DNA of 44,351 nucleotides from Uliginosibacterium gangwonense (GTDB lineage Bacteria; Pseudomonadota; Gammaproteobacteria; Burkholderiales; Rhodocyclaceae). A program made the translations under genes and the position numbers. Positions 1 to 8,041 of this stretch are shown piece after piece. The notes under the pieces were generated by a model. That model saw only the letters and a program-made list of their open reading frames with translations. It was not told where the DNA came from and ran no database searches. Every line of letters begins with the position of its first letter. The stretch's first letter is position 1. Location of the stretch: assembly GCA_005239635.1 (NCBI GenBank), contig SBBQ01000069.1, positions 1 to 44,351 on the forward strand. The letters are read 5' to 3'.

Positions 1-478
1 GCGCAGTCTGTTCTTTCTTCCAGAACGGCGCTTCAGTTTTAAGGTAGTCCATTAAGCATTCGCACGCGGCTAAGGCATCGCCGCGATGTCGCGCCGCGAT
101 ACCCACCAAGACGATTTGCTCACCGACGTGTAATTTGCCAATACGGTGAACCACGGTTATGGCGAGCAGCGGCCAGCGCTGCGCCACCTGCTGCGCGATG
201 GCGTGCAAGCTGCGCTCTGTCATACCCGGATAGTGTTCAAGTGTGAGCGTGCTAACGCAGTTAGACGTGTCTTGTGCATTTGCCGTTTGAGTTTCCACCT
301 CTCCTGTGCTCACCCCACCTGCGCTCATCCCACCTGCGCCCACCTCATCTGCCCGCACTAGGCCGACAAAGCTCGCTACGGCACCGCCACCGCATGCGCC
401 TAGCTGGCGAATAATTGCACCTGCATCGAAGTCCGCTTCTTGTACGGAGATCTGAATTTGGGTCGTCGCTGCGTTCAT
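1..478 (-). CDS. moaE: Molybdopterin synthase catalytic subunit MoaE, 3' end cut by the window
   Basis: Large subunit of molybdopterin synthase, which inserts dithiolene sulfur into precursor Z using MoaD thiocarboxylate as donor. I translated it from the minus strand: 159 residues are present, from ATG at 478. Recognisable family segments are the LTLEHYPGMTE block (about residues 78-88), VVHRIGKLHVGE (about 108-120) and the PFWKKE segment close to the usual C-terminus, so only a short tail is missing. It starts one base after the moaD stop. Odd feature: about 33 extra residues (about 43-75) between the GLVR segment and the LTLEHYPGMTE block, where MoaE normally has a short loop. This insert is encoded partly by a 15-bp tandem repeat. 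Identification is firm; the effect of the insert is unknown. Confidence 0.93.
   Translation of the reverse strand, partial: MNAATTQIQISVQEADFDAGAIIRQLGACGGGAVASFVGLVRADEVGAGGMSAGGVSTGEVETQTANAQDTSNCVSTLTLEHYPGMTERSLHAIAQQVAQRWPLLAITVVHRIGKLHVGEQIVLVGIAARHRGDALAACECLMDYLKTEAPFWKKEQTA
303..347. repeat. Three tandem 15-bp units inside moaE
   Basis: Three imperfect copies of a 15-bp unit (plus-strand form CCTGCGCTCATCCCA) lie head to tail, at 303-317, 318-332 and 333-347. On the coding strand they give a five-residue period of the type xSAGG. They fall exactly in the part of MoaE that has no counterpart in ordinary family members, so the repeat looks like the origin of the insertion. Confidence 0.75.
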
Positions 479-479
479 A

Positions 480-737
480 CTAGCCGCCGGTCACGGGTGG
501 AAAGAACGCCACCTCGTCACCATCGCGCACCGGTGTGTCATGTTGCGCCATGGTTTGGTTGCAGGCCGCGCGCACTGCGCGTGTTGGTGCGAGTGCGTTT
601 TGCCAATCGTGGCCACGCTGGCATAGGTGCGTGCGGAGTTGGCCGATGGTTGCCACATCACTGGGCAATTCGAGCGCGATTTGTGCGCAACCGAGTTGTT
701 CGCGCAGCGCCGCAAAGAATAAAATCTGCACCGCCAC
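480..737 (-). CDS. moaD: Molybdopterin synthase sulfur carrier subunit MoaD
   Basis: Small ubiquitin-like sulfur carrier of molybdopterin synthase, 85 residues from the GTG chosen here. The start follows from homology (family members begin with a beta strand like VQILFFAALREQLG) and from position: the GTG at 737 lies immediately after the moeA stop at 739. A longer open frame runs back into moeA but has no family resemblance. The C-terminus ends in the diagnostic GG (PPVTGG), the site of thiocarboxylation. The next gene, moaE, begins one base past its stop, so the two synthase subunits are probably translated in concert. An alternative GTG two codons downstream is possible. Confidence 0.92.
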   Translation of the reverse strand: MAVQILFFAALREQLGCAQIALELPSDVATIGQLRTHLCQRGHDWQNALAPTRAVRAACNQTMAQHDTPVRDGDEVAFFPPVTGG

Positions 738-738
738 C

Positions 739-2022
739 TTACACCCCGCAGCGCATGGCAAAAGGTAAAAAGCGCACGACGTCGCCGCGTGCAATCGTTT
801 GCCCCGGCGGATTATCGAGCAGACCATCTGCCCACACACATGAGGCTAAGGCAGCAGAGCCTTGATGTGGAAACAATTCCAGCTCACCTGCTGCATTGAG
901 TTTGACGCGCAAGAATTCGCGACGGCTATCTGCACGTTGCCAATCAAACGCGGCACGCGCAGGTATGGCTTGCGGCAACGGGGATGCCACGCCTTGTAGC
1001 TTTAAGATAAGCGGGCGCACCAACAACGCAAAAGTAACCAGCGCTGAAACTGGATTGCCCGGGAGTCCAGCAAACCAACTGTGACTACCGCTGGCATGGT
1101 CACCGCGCAAGATGCGACCAAACGCAAAAGGCTTGCCCGGTTTGATGGCAAGCTTCCACAGCATTAACTCGCCTTCGGCCTGCATCGCGGTTTTAACGTG
1201 ATCCTCTTCGCCCACCGACACGCCGCCCGTACTCAATACCAAGTCGGCTTGCAATGCGGCATCGCGCAGTGCTGCACGCGTCGCATCCAGCGTGTCATGT
1301 ACGCGGCCCATGTCATGCACTTCGCAGCCCAGTTGTTGCAATAGGCCACGCAACATATAGCGGTTGCTGTTGTACACACCGGCGGGCGGCAGTACTTCAC
1401 CGGGCAAGGCCAACTCGTCACCCGTACATAACAGCGCGACACGCAACGTACGCGTGACTTGCACATGGCTTTTGCCAATCGACGCCGCCATGCCAAGCTC
1501 CGCCGCACCTAAACGTGTGCCACGTTGCAATACGGTTTTGCCAATCGCCACTTCTTCGCCAGCTTGGCGCACATGTTTGCCACTCACGTTTTGTTGCGGC
1601 ACCCACACTGCGTCACCGTTGCTATCCACCTCACACTGTTCTTGCATCACCACCGTATCTGCACCGGCGGGCATCAGCGCGCCGGTAAAAATTCGGGCCG
1701 CTGTATTTGCGGACAAGGGCGTAGGCTCGCTACCAGCAGGAATGCGCTGTGTAATTGGCAAACGCACGCGTCCTTGTGCGTCAGCTGCATTGGTTGTGTT
1801 GGCTCTTAGGCTTTGCAATGTGGCTGCATTGATTGCGTAGCCATCCATCGCGCTACAAGCTTGTGCGGGAATATTGATTTCAGAAATCAAGTCTTCAGCT
1901 AAGACACGGCCCGCTGCATCAAGTAACGCAATGCGCTCACTCGCTTGTGAATGCTGTGCAACGGCAGACAATAATTGCTGTTGCGCGTCTTCCAGCGCGA
2001 GTAAGGGTGAAGCATTTTTCAT
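739..2022 (-). CDS. moeA: Molybdopterin molybdenumtransferase MoeA
   Basis: Inserts molybdate into adenylated molybdopterin, the last common step of Mo-cofactor synthesis. The 427-residue length is normal. Visible family blocks are SAMDGYAI near the N-terminus, RIFTGALMPAGADTVVMQE, the molybdopterin-binding-domain segment with VLSTGGVSVGEEDHVK, and GLPGNPVSALVTF. The start at 2022 was chosen over an upstream start at 2040 because its ATG overlaps the mobB stop (ATGA), the same coupling seen between mobB and the gene before it, and because homologues begin near it. It belongs to the operon ATP-grasp gene-mobB-moeA-moaD-moaE. The gene carries three TTTGCCAAT-type motifs plus one near match. Confidence 0.96.
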   Translation of the reverse strand: MKNASPLLALEDAQQQLLSAVAQHSQASERIALLDAAGRVLAEDLISEINIPAQACSAMDGYAINAATLQSLRANTTNAADAQGRVRLPITQRIPAGSEPTPLSANTAARIFTGALMPAGADTVVMQEQCEVDSNGDAVWVPQQNVSGKHVRQAGEEVAIGKTVLQRGTRLGAAELGMAASIGKSHVQVTRTLRVALLCTGDELALPGEVLPPAGVYNSNRYMLRGLLQQLGCEVHDMGRVHDTLDATRAALRDAALQADLVLSTGGVSVGEEDHVKTAMQAEGELMLWKLAIKPGKPFAFGRILRGDHASGSHSWFAGLPGNPVSALVTFALLVRPLILKLQGVASPLPQAIPARAAFDWQRADSRREFLRVKLNAAGELELFPHQGSAALASCVWADGLLDNPPGQTIARGDVVRFLPFAMRCGV

Positions 2023-2522
2023 AAACCAAGTTCCGTACAAATTCGCTGAGCGATACTCGCCGCATCGTTCAACGCAAACACTTCGCGTCCACCCACCTGC
2101 GCTGTCGCAAGCGGTTCGTCACTCGCCACAGCAATCACCTGCGGCAGCTCATCCAACATGAGCGGCTTGCCTAGCGCAGGACGATGCACCTCAATTTTTG
2201 GAATGGGCCAGTATTTGTAGCTCTCCACCAGCAGCAGATCACACTCACCAAAAGCCGCGAGCACCTCCCGCATGGCCGGCTCATCTTCTTCGCCCCATTG
2301 GCGTGTTAGCACCCAACGCCCGCGGGACACCAGCATGACTTCATGTGCACCCGCTTCACGGTGACGCCAGCTGTCTTTGCCAATCACATCATTTTCAACC
2401 ACACAGTGCGCATGTTTGAGCACAGACACTTTTAGGCCACGCGCGCGCAAGCTTGGCAAAATAGCTTCGATCAAACAGGTTTTGCCTGCGCCGCTCCACC
2501 CTGCAATGCCAAACACTTTCAT
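2019..2522 (-). CDS. mobB: Molybdopterin-guanine dinucleotide biosynthesis protein MobB
   Basis: GTP-binding adaptor of MGD synthesis, 167 residues. The P-loop GWSGAGKT is at about residues 7-14, followed by a HAHCVVENDVIGKDSWRHREAGA segment typical of MobB, in which the aspartate and arginine/histidine residues contact nucleotide. DLLLVESYK and PKIEVHR are further family signatures. The ATG at 2522 overlaps the stop of the upstream gene (ATGA), and its own stop overlaps the moeA start in the same way, so the run is translationally coupled. mobA is not in the window. An ATG three codons upstream is less likely because it breaks the coupling pattern. Confidence 0.94.
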   Translation of the reverse strand: MKVFGIAGWSGAGKTCLIEAILPSLRARGLKVSVLKHAHCVVENDVIGKDSWRHREAGAHEVMLVSRGRWVLTRQWGEEDEPAMREVLAAFGECDLLLVESYKYWPIPKIEVHRPALGKPLMLDELPQVIAVASDEPLATAQVGGREVFALNDAASIAQRICTELGL

Positions 2523-3916
2523 ACAACACATCCGCGTTGCTGATCTGACAGACCTGGCACAACAGGCACAATAAGCACGCTGGCAAATCCACCGCCGGGT
2601 GTGCGGAAGTTCGTGGTTTGGCCGTGATACAGCCGTGCGCCGAGCAATTGCACTTCGCCGGCGTAGGCGTAGTTACGCAGATCAAGCTTGAGATCACGCG
2701 GCTCGCCATTTACCAGCACCGTGCGCTCCGAAGGATCAACACGCTGCTGCACGATGTAGCCACCTTGCAAAATTTCGCTAAACACGCGACGCGTGAGTTT
2801 GTCACCGCGATAAGCCGCTTTGCCGCCATAGCCAGCGGCAGGTTTAAAGAACCAGTCTTTGCGTTGTGCCCACAAAGTTTCTTCGTCGAAGTCTTGCACG
2901 CGGGCAGTGCGCGGCACGTGTTTTGCCAATGCCTGCGCATGTTCTTTTGCCAAACCAAAGTTGAGCAAGGCTGCTTCATCGCTCAGGCACACCAAATTAT
3001 TTTTGTTGGCGTAGAAAGCATGCGACGGCGGATGCGGCGTTAGCACCACTTCATCTGCCAGCCATGCATCACGCAAGGTAACGTGGGCAGGCTCGTCTAA
3101 ATAAAAATCGGTGAGGCGGTTGTAGACCAAGTCGACCACATGGCCATGTGCCATGAGCAGGCCGTTGACGCGTGAAAGCTCTTCAGGCGCGACAACGAGC
3201 GCACGCAAACCCGCTTGCTCGAACAAGCGCTGAAACAACACAAACTCGGGCAACAGGTATTGCTCACTCGGTGCGTCATCCACAATGGCAATACAACGCA
3301 AGGCAGCATTCGCTCGCACCAATTGCCATTCGTCTTGAAACATCTTGAGCCAAGCTTGTTCAATGCGCTGCGGTGTATCAGGTGTGGGGCACAGGTTTTG
3401 TGCAGCGTTAGCGTTAGCATTAGCATCAACATCAGCACACACCGCACGCAGTGCAAGCGTATTAATCAAGCCGCCGCCTGCATTGGTGTTAATTTCAATC
3501 AGGCGCGGACCATCTGCCGTGAGGTGAAAGTCATACCCTAAGAACACACCCCGATTCGTCGAGTCTTTGTGTGCGGCGTCCGGTGCCCCTGCCAACATCG
3601 CTTCACGCCATGCAGGCAAGCCCACCAATGCCTCCATTGCGCGTACCACGCTCGCCATGGCTTGCGCATCTTCTTCGCTCACGAACACCACGGTCTCGGC
3701 GAGCAAGTGGGGGCGTGCATCCAGCATCACTTGGGTTAGCGGACCCTGCTCGCCCTGCTGCCACAATGCCTGCCTAAACAAAGTGTGATCTTGCGTATAA
3801 CACTGACACGTTTTGTTGAGTTGTGCGGCCGCCACATCGCTTACGACTTCGATGTTGGTGCAAGCATGTTCAATTGCGTGTGAGGCCATAGGTGTCGTCA
3901 CTTGGCGTGTATTCAC
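2519..3916 (-). CDS. Uncharacterised ATP-grasp-like protein coupled to the molybdenum-cofactor genes
   Basis: A 465-residue cytosolic protein with no signal peptide or membrane segment. The C-terminal half has the look of an ATP-grasp ligase: WFFKPAAGYGGKAAYRG (a nucleotide-binding lysine and glycine loop), YIVQQRVDPSERTV, then KLDLRNYAY. An N-terminal segment (RGVFLGYDFHLTADGPRLIEINTNAGGG) resembles the acidic and Asn metal-binding strand of that fold, suggesting a circularly permuted ATP-grasp like that of glutathionylspermidine synthase relatives. I do not know its substrate. Its stop overlaps the mobB start by four bases, so it heads the Moco run. The marked start is GTG; an ATG nine codons in (3889) is an alternative. 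Residues around 165-172 (alternating Asn/Ala) come from a hexanucleotide repeat. Confidence 0.75.
   Translation of the reverse strand: MNTRQVTTPMASHAIEHACTNIEVVSDVAAAQLNKTCQCYTQDHTLFRQALWQQGEQGPLTQVMLDARPHLLAETVVFVSEEDAQAMASVVRAMEALVGLPAWREAMLAGAPDAAHKDSTNRGVFLGYDFHLTADGPRLIEINTNAGGGLINTLALRAVCADVDANANANAAQNLCPTPDTPQRIEQAWLKMFQDEWQLVRANAALRCIAIVDDAPSEQYLLPEFVLFQRLFEQAGLRALVVAPEELSRVNGLLMAHGHVVDLVYNRLTDFYLDEPAHVTLRDAWLADEVVLTPHPPSHAFYANKNNLVCLSDEAALLNFGLAKEHAQALAKHVPRTARVQDFDEETLWAQRKDWFFKPAAGYGGKAAYRGDKLTRRVFSEILQGGYIVQQRVDPSERTVLVNGEPRDLKLDLRNYAYAGEVQLLGARLYHGQTTNFRTPGGGFASVLIVPVVPGLSDQQRGCVV
3405..3434. repeat. Degenerate hexanucleotide repeat inside the ATP-grasp gene
   Basis: Five consecutive hexamers (GCGTTA, GCGTTA, GCATTA, GCATCA, ACATCA on the plus strand) lie end to end. 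They encode an alternating Asn/Ala/Asp run in the protein. The unit length keeps the reading frame, so gain or loss of units would change only loop length. Confidence 0.65.
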
Positions 3917-3924
3917 TCAGCGGA

Positions 3925-5916
3925 TTAACTTGGATCACATGAGTCACTTGGGTCGTCTTGCTCAACCCCAACCTGCGTCGGTTGATCAAGGCTATTCAAG
4001 AAGTTTAGCGCCTCTTGCTCTACCCGCGTGCGCCGCATCGGGGGTAGCGATTGCCAAATGGTACGACCGTAGGGTTTTTCGACCAAGCGTGGGTCACACA
4101 CCATCAATACGCCACGATCATTGGCGTCACGAATCAGCCGACCGGCACCCTGTTTGAGATCAATCACCGCGTGCGGTAACTGATGCTCCATAAATGGATT
4201 GCGGCCTTGTTTGCGCATTTGTTCAATGCGCGCGGCCAACACAGGATCATCCGGCGGCGCAAAGGGTATGCGGTCAATAATCACCAGTTGCAGCGCTTCG
4301 CCGCGCACGTCCACACCTTCCCAAAAACTTTGACTGGCAACCAGCACGGCATTGCCGTGTTGCCGAAAGTGATCCAGCAATTCGGTTTTAGAGCCTTCGC
4401 CTTGTAGCAGCAGCGGCGCTTCAAAGTGATTGCGCTCAAACTTTTCTTGCAGCAACTCATGAATACGCCGCATGGCGCGCAAGCTGGTGCACAACACGAA
4501 TGCGCGACCATTGCTGGCCTGAATGAGCGGCCATGCAGCCTCAACAACGGCCTCGTTATAGCTTTGCTCATTGGGCTGCGGCAAACCAGTTGGTACGTAC
4601 AACAAGGCTTGGTTTGCGTAATCGAATGGGCTGTCCCATTGCGCGGTTTGTGCGTCTTCTAGGCCGAGCGATTCTAGGTAATGCACAAAGCGCTTACCCA
4701 CCGCGAGCGTGGCCGAGGTGAATACCCAGGCACGTGGATGGCCTTCACGATTACGGCGGAACACTTCGGCAACAGACATAGGCGTTGCGTGTAGCACTAG
4801 CGACTGGGTAAAGACATCAGCCCAATACACCGTGTCGTCTTGCTGTTGGCCGCGCCACAACTCAATTTTTCCAATTAACTCTGCACAGCGCTCATTGCAG
4901 CGCTGCAAGCCTTCCGATCGCTCCGCCTGGGCTTGCAAGTGTTGCTGCAGGCTCGCCAAATGCGTTTCGAGATCAGCCAGTGCACGCTCAAAACCCGCCA
5001 TTTCATGCAAGGCCTGGCGCGTAAACCGGCCGCTTTCTTGTCGCAATGCTAAGCGCAAATCGCGCGCGGCGCGCTCTGCCTTTCGCGCCGACTCCGGTAA
5101 GGCTGCGTAATCGCGTGCAGATACCAGCGCCTCAACCACCACATCGCGCGATAGCTCAACCACCTGATGTGTGGAAAGTGTATTGCCAAAAAACAGGGTG
5201 GCTGTTTCCGGCAGTTGATGCGCCTCATCAAAAATGACGGCATTGCAGGCAGGCAAAAGCTCGCCCACGCCTTCGTCGCGCAGCATTAAATCGGCAAAAA
5301 ATAGATGGTGATTCACCACCACCACATCAGCCGCTAGCGCTTCTCGACGCGCCGCCATCACAAAACATTCTTCAAGCTTGGGGCAATCTTGCCCTAAGCA
5401 GTTATCACGTGTTGAAGTTGCAAGCGACCATGCGACCGCAGTTTCCGGAATACCACTGAGCTCAGCTTTGTCGCCCGTGCGCGTGGTTTTGGCAAAGCGA
5501 CTAATTGCGCGCAAGTGACTCGCCTCTTCGCGCGAAACCAAACTGCCGTTTTCAACGTGCCGCTCTAAGTGGTAGTGACACACGTAATTTGAGCGCCCCT
5601 TGAGCAAGGCCACGCTGACCGGTACGGCCAGCGCGTCGCGCACTGCGGGTAAATCGCGCTTGAATAATTGGTCTTGGAGATTTTTCGTGCCCGTGGAGAT
5701 GAGCACTTTGCCGCCATGTAATAAGGCCGGCACGAGATAGGCAAAGGTTTTGCCGGTGCCGGTGCTGGCTTCCGCCACTAACACGCTGTTTTCGTCTAAA
5801 GCACGCGCAACTTCGGTTGCCATGGCCGCTTGTTGGAGGCGCGGCGTATAACCGTGCACGGCCTTTGCCAATGCACCATCCGTTTCGAAGACTGCGGCTA
5901 CGCGTTCGGTGAGCAT
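3925..5916 (-). CDS. dinG: ATP-dependent DNA helicase, DinG/YoaA type (XPD-like, Fe-S)
   Basis: Superfamily 2, 5'-3' DNA helicase of 663 residues, related to XPD. Walker A is AEASTGTGKT (48-57) and the DEAH box is FDEAHQLPE (229-237). Four cysteines that would hold the [4Fe-4S] cluster are at 113, 173, 178 and 184. Near the C-terminus VASQSFWEGVDVRGEAL and QGAGRLIRDANDRG are the conserved helicase motifs V and VI. The family acts on R-loops, G-quadruplexes and repair intermediates. It ends eight bases before the ATP-grasp gene starts, so it may be co-transcribed with the Moco genes, although the functions are unrelated. YoaA and DinG are hard to separate by eye. Confidence 0.9.
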   Translation of the reverse strand: MLTERVAAVFETDGALAKAVHGYTPRLQQAAMATEVARALDENSVLVAEASTGTGKTFAYLVPALLHGGKVLISTGTKNLQDQLFKRDLPAVRDALAVPVSVALLKGRSNYVCHYHLERHVENGSLVSREEASHLRAISRFAKTTRTGDKAELSGIPETAVAWSLATSTRDNCLGQDCPKLEECFVMAARREALAADVVVVNHHLFFADLMLRDEGVGELLPACNAVIFDEAHQLPETATLFFGNTLSTHQVVELSRDVVVEALVSARDYAALPESARKAERAARDLRLALRQESGRFTRQALHEMAGFERALADLETHLASLQQHLQAQAERSEGLQRCNERCAELIGKIELWRGQQQDDTVYWADVFTQSLVLHATPMSVAEVFRRNREGHPRAWVFTSATLAVGKRFVHYLESLGLEDAQTAQWDSPFDYANQALLYVPTGLPQPNEQSYNEAVVEAAWPLIQASNGRAFVLCTSLRAMRRIHELLQEKFERNHFEAPLLLQGEGSKTELLDHFRQHGNAVLVASQSFWEGVDVRGEALQLVIIDRIPFAPPDDPVLAARIEQMRKQGRNPFMEHQLPHAVIDLKQGAGRLIRDANDRGVLMVCDPRLVEKPYGRTIWQSLPPMRRTRVEQEALNFLNSLDQPTQVGVEQDDPSDSCDPS

Positions 5917-6058
5917 GACGAGATTATGCTGCTAGCAGCACTGGAGCCGGCAATACGAAAGGCCGAACAACGGGATGGGACACCTTAAATACTGTTGGCA
6001 CAGTGGCAAGGCAAAGCGATGGTTAGGTCCAACAGCGAGGAAATTGTCAGGCAACGCT

Positions 6059-6517
6059 CTATTTGATACGGCGCAGGTGGTTGCCTCGGCTCGTGCGAGC
6101 GGAACGCTCAACATTAGGCACAGGCGTTTCTGAGGTGAGTTCGCTGTCTTGAGGGAGTGCCGGTACATCCGTCACCATAGCCGCGGTGCTCACACGCGCA
6201 GCATCAACGTTCACTTCAAATGCCATGCCATGGCCGTTTTCACGGGCATAAATGGCAGCGACCATTTCAACGGGAATGGAGAGATTTTGCGCCACACCAC
6301 CAAAACGGGCCGAGCACGTGACCATATCATTGCCCATAACGAGCTGATGCACGGCCTCTGGCCCAACGTTCAGTACGATCTGACCGTCCTTAACATACTG
6401 GCGCGGCACCACCGTGCGATGATCCACCACAACGGCTACGTAGGGTGTGAATCCCTGATCCACACACCACTCGTATAGCGCGCGCAATAAATAAGGTTTG
6501 GTAGTTGAATTGTTCAT
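6059..6517 (-). CDS. sspB: ClpXP adaptor SspB
   Basis: SspB hands ssrA-tagged and other substrates to the ClpXP protease. There are 152 residues from the ATG at 6517, preceded by AAGGA at a suitable distance; a start six codons upstream is less likely because homologues begin with the PYLLRALYEWCVDQG segment. The fold region (about 9-110) carries TPYVAVVVD, VLNVGPEAVHQL and the FGGVAQNLSIPVEMVAAIYARENG block that forms the substrate groove. The tail ends in a basic LRRIK, matching the C-terminal ClpX-binding peptide known in this family. It lies 29 bases after sspA, the usual pairing in gamma- and betaproteobacteria. Confidence 0.93.
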   Translation of the reverse strand: MNNSTTKPYLLRALYEWCVDQGFTPYVAVVVDHRTVVPRQYVKDGQIVLNVGPEAVHQLVMGNDMVTCSARFGGVAQNLSIPVEMVAAIYARENGHGMAFEVNVDAARVSTAAMVTDVPALPQDSELTSETPVPNVERSARTSRGNHLRRIK

Positions 6518-6546
6518 GGCGTCCTTGCTCAACACGCCTTCAACCC

Positions 6547-7143
6547 TCAGCGACGCATCACCTTTTCAGACGGGGTGAGCGCATCGATAAAGCCCTGGCG
6601 ACTGAAAATACGTTCTGCGTATTTCATCAGCGGACCAGCCGACTTGCCGAGGTCAATAGCGTAGTGTTCAAGTCTCCATAATAGCGGAGCTATCGCCACA
6701 TCGAGCATGGAAAATTCCTCACCGAGCATATATTTTTGCTTGGTAAAGATTGGCGCCAGCTCTAACAGGCGATCACGTACATGTAGGCGAGACTTTTCAG
6801 CGGTCTTCTGGTTCTTTTCCAGCACATCAATGTGGGAAAAGAGCTCCTGCTCCATGGTGTGGAGCAGTTGACGCGCCCGAGCACGCATAATGGGATCGGG
6901 CGGCATCAACTGAGGATGCGGAAAGCGCTCGTCGATGTACTCGTTGATGATATTTGACTCGTACAGGATGAGATCGCGATCAACCAACACCGGTACGCGG
7001 TTGTACGGGTTGATGACGGCGATATCTTCCGGTTTGTTGAACATGTCAACATCAATCACCTGAAAATCCATGCCTTTTTCGTACAAGACGATACGGCAAC
7101 GGTGACTGAACGGATCGGTAGTTCCAGAGTAGAGATTCATCAT
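6547..7143 (-). CDS. sspA: Stringent starvation protein A
   Basis: GST-fold protein that binds RNA polymerase and modulates transcription under starvation. Homologues start with MxLYSGTTxPFSxRCR, which fixes the start at the Met pair at 7143/7140, not at the upstream Met at 7233. The protein has 198 residues, close to the family norm. The thioredoxin-like N-terminal half has FNKPEDIAVINPYNRVPVLVDRDLILYESNIINEYIDE, and an all-helical C-terminal half follows. It sits between petC and sspB; petABC-sspAB is a conserved betaproteobacterial order, so it may be read through from the bc1 operon. Confidence 0.94.
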   Translation of the reverse strand: MMNLYSGTTDPFSHRCRIVLYEKGMDFQVIDVDMFNKPEDIAVINPYNRVPVLVDRDLILYESNIINEYIDERFPHPQLMPPDPIMRARARQLLHTMEQELFSHIDVLEKNQKTAEKSRLHVRDRLLELAPIFTKQKYMLGEEFSMLDVAIAPLLWRLEHYAIDLGKSAGPLMKYAERIFSRQGFIDALTPSEKVMRR

Positions 7144-7248
7144 GGTATTGCCACCCCACGAGTACTCGGTATCGCGCACCACGCGGCGAACGCTTGGTGC
7201 GGCGATGTCACGATGTCCGAGCATGCTTTGCATGGGAACGCTGCCTTT

Positions 7249-8034
7249 TTAATGCACGTCCTTCCAGAACTCCTTTTTAAGGAGGTAGGACAGCAGCGTA
7301 AGGATTGAAAGAAGAACCAGTACCAACACACCCAATTGCTTGCGCGTATCGGCAGTCGGTTCGCCAATGTAAACGAGGAAGGCCACTAGGTCGCCTACCG
7401 CATTATCGTACTCAGCAGGCGTCATCGTACCTTGCTTTACTAGTTTCAGCTTGGGTGCAGCATGGGCAGCGTGTGCGCCGCCATGCTCACCACCAGCAGC
7501 AGCCGGTTCAGCTTCGAGTACTTGGTCGCCTTGCAGTTCCCACAAAATGTGGGGCATGCCAACCTTGTCGAATACGGTGTTGTTCCAACCAGTCGGACGG
7601 CTTGGGTCACGGTAGAAGCCACGCAGATAGCTATATAGCCAGTCTGCACCGCTGCCAGCCTCAGATCCACGCGAACGTGCGATCACAGACAGGTCAGGCG
7701 GAGGCGCACCAAACCACACCTGAGCGTCATCGCGTTGCATGGCGATGCGCATTAGATCGCCCACCTTTTCACCCGTGAACAGCAGGTTGTCCTTGATTTG
7801 GTCATCGGTCAAACCGATGCCCTTCAGGTTGCTGTAACGAACGTATGAAGCTGAGTGGCAGTTCAGACAGTAGTTGATAAACAACTTGGCGCCATGTTGC
7901 AACGCTGCACGATCACTGAACTTCTCTTTTGGTGCCAGATCCAGCTTAGGACCACCTTCACTGGCAAACGCCATGGTCGGTAGAACCAGCAGGAGTGCAA
8001 ACAGACGGCACAGGTTTTTCACTTGTGATTTCAT
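7249..8034 (-). CDS. petC: Ubiquinol-cytochrome c reductase cytochrome c1
   Basis: Haem-c subunit of the bc1 complex, 261 residues, in the cytoplasmic membrane facing the periplasm. The N-terminal signal (residues 1-24, ending in AFA) is removable. The haem-attachment CLNCH is at 56-60, and a single C-terminal membrane helix (about 236-255) anchors the protein. DLSVIARSRG and the WLYSYLRGFYRDPSRPTGWNN block are typical of c1. A short Ala/His-rich loop (GGEHGGAHAAHAA, about 190-205) is a lineage-specific insertion. It is the last gene of petA-petB-petC, seven bases after petB. Confidence 0.96.
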   Translation of the reverse strand: MKSQVKNLCRLFALLLVLPTMAFASEGGPKLDLAPKEKFSDRAALQHGAKLFINYCLNCHSASYVRYSNLKGIGLTDDQIKDNLLFTGEKVGDLMRIAMQRDDAQVWFGAPPPDLSVIARSRGSEAGSGADWLYSYLRGFYRDPSRPTGWNNTVFDKVGMPHILWELQGDQVLEAEPAAAGGEHGGAHAAHAAPKLKLVKQGTMTPAEYDNAVGDLVAFLVYIGEPTADTRKQLGVLVLVLLSILTLLSYLLKKEFWKDVH

Positions 8035-8041
8035 GTTGTTC

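Noticed and set aside
5990-6033. CTGTTGG / CCAACAG inverted repeat between dinG and sspB
   Set aside because: Seven-base stem with a long loop and no T run; too weak to call a terminator.
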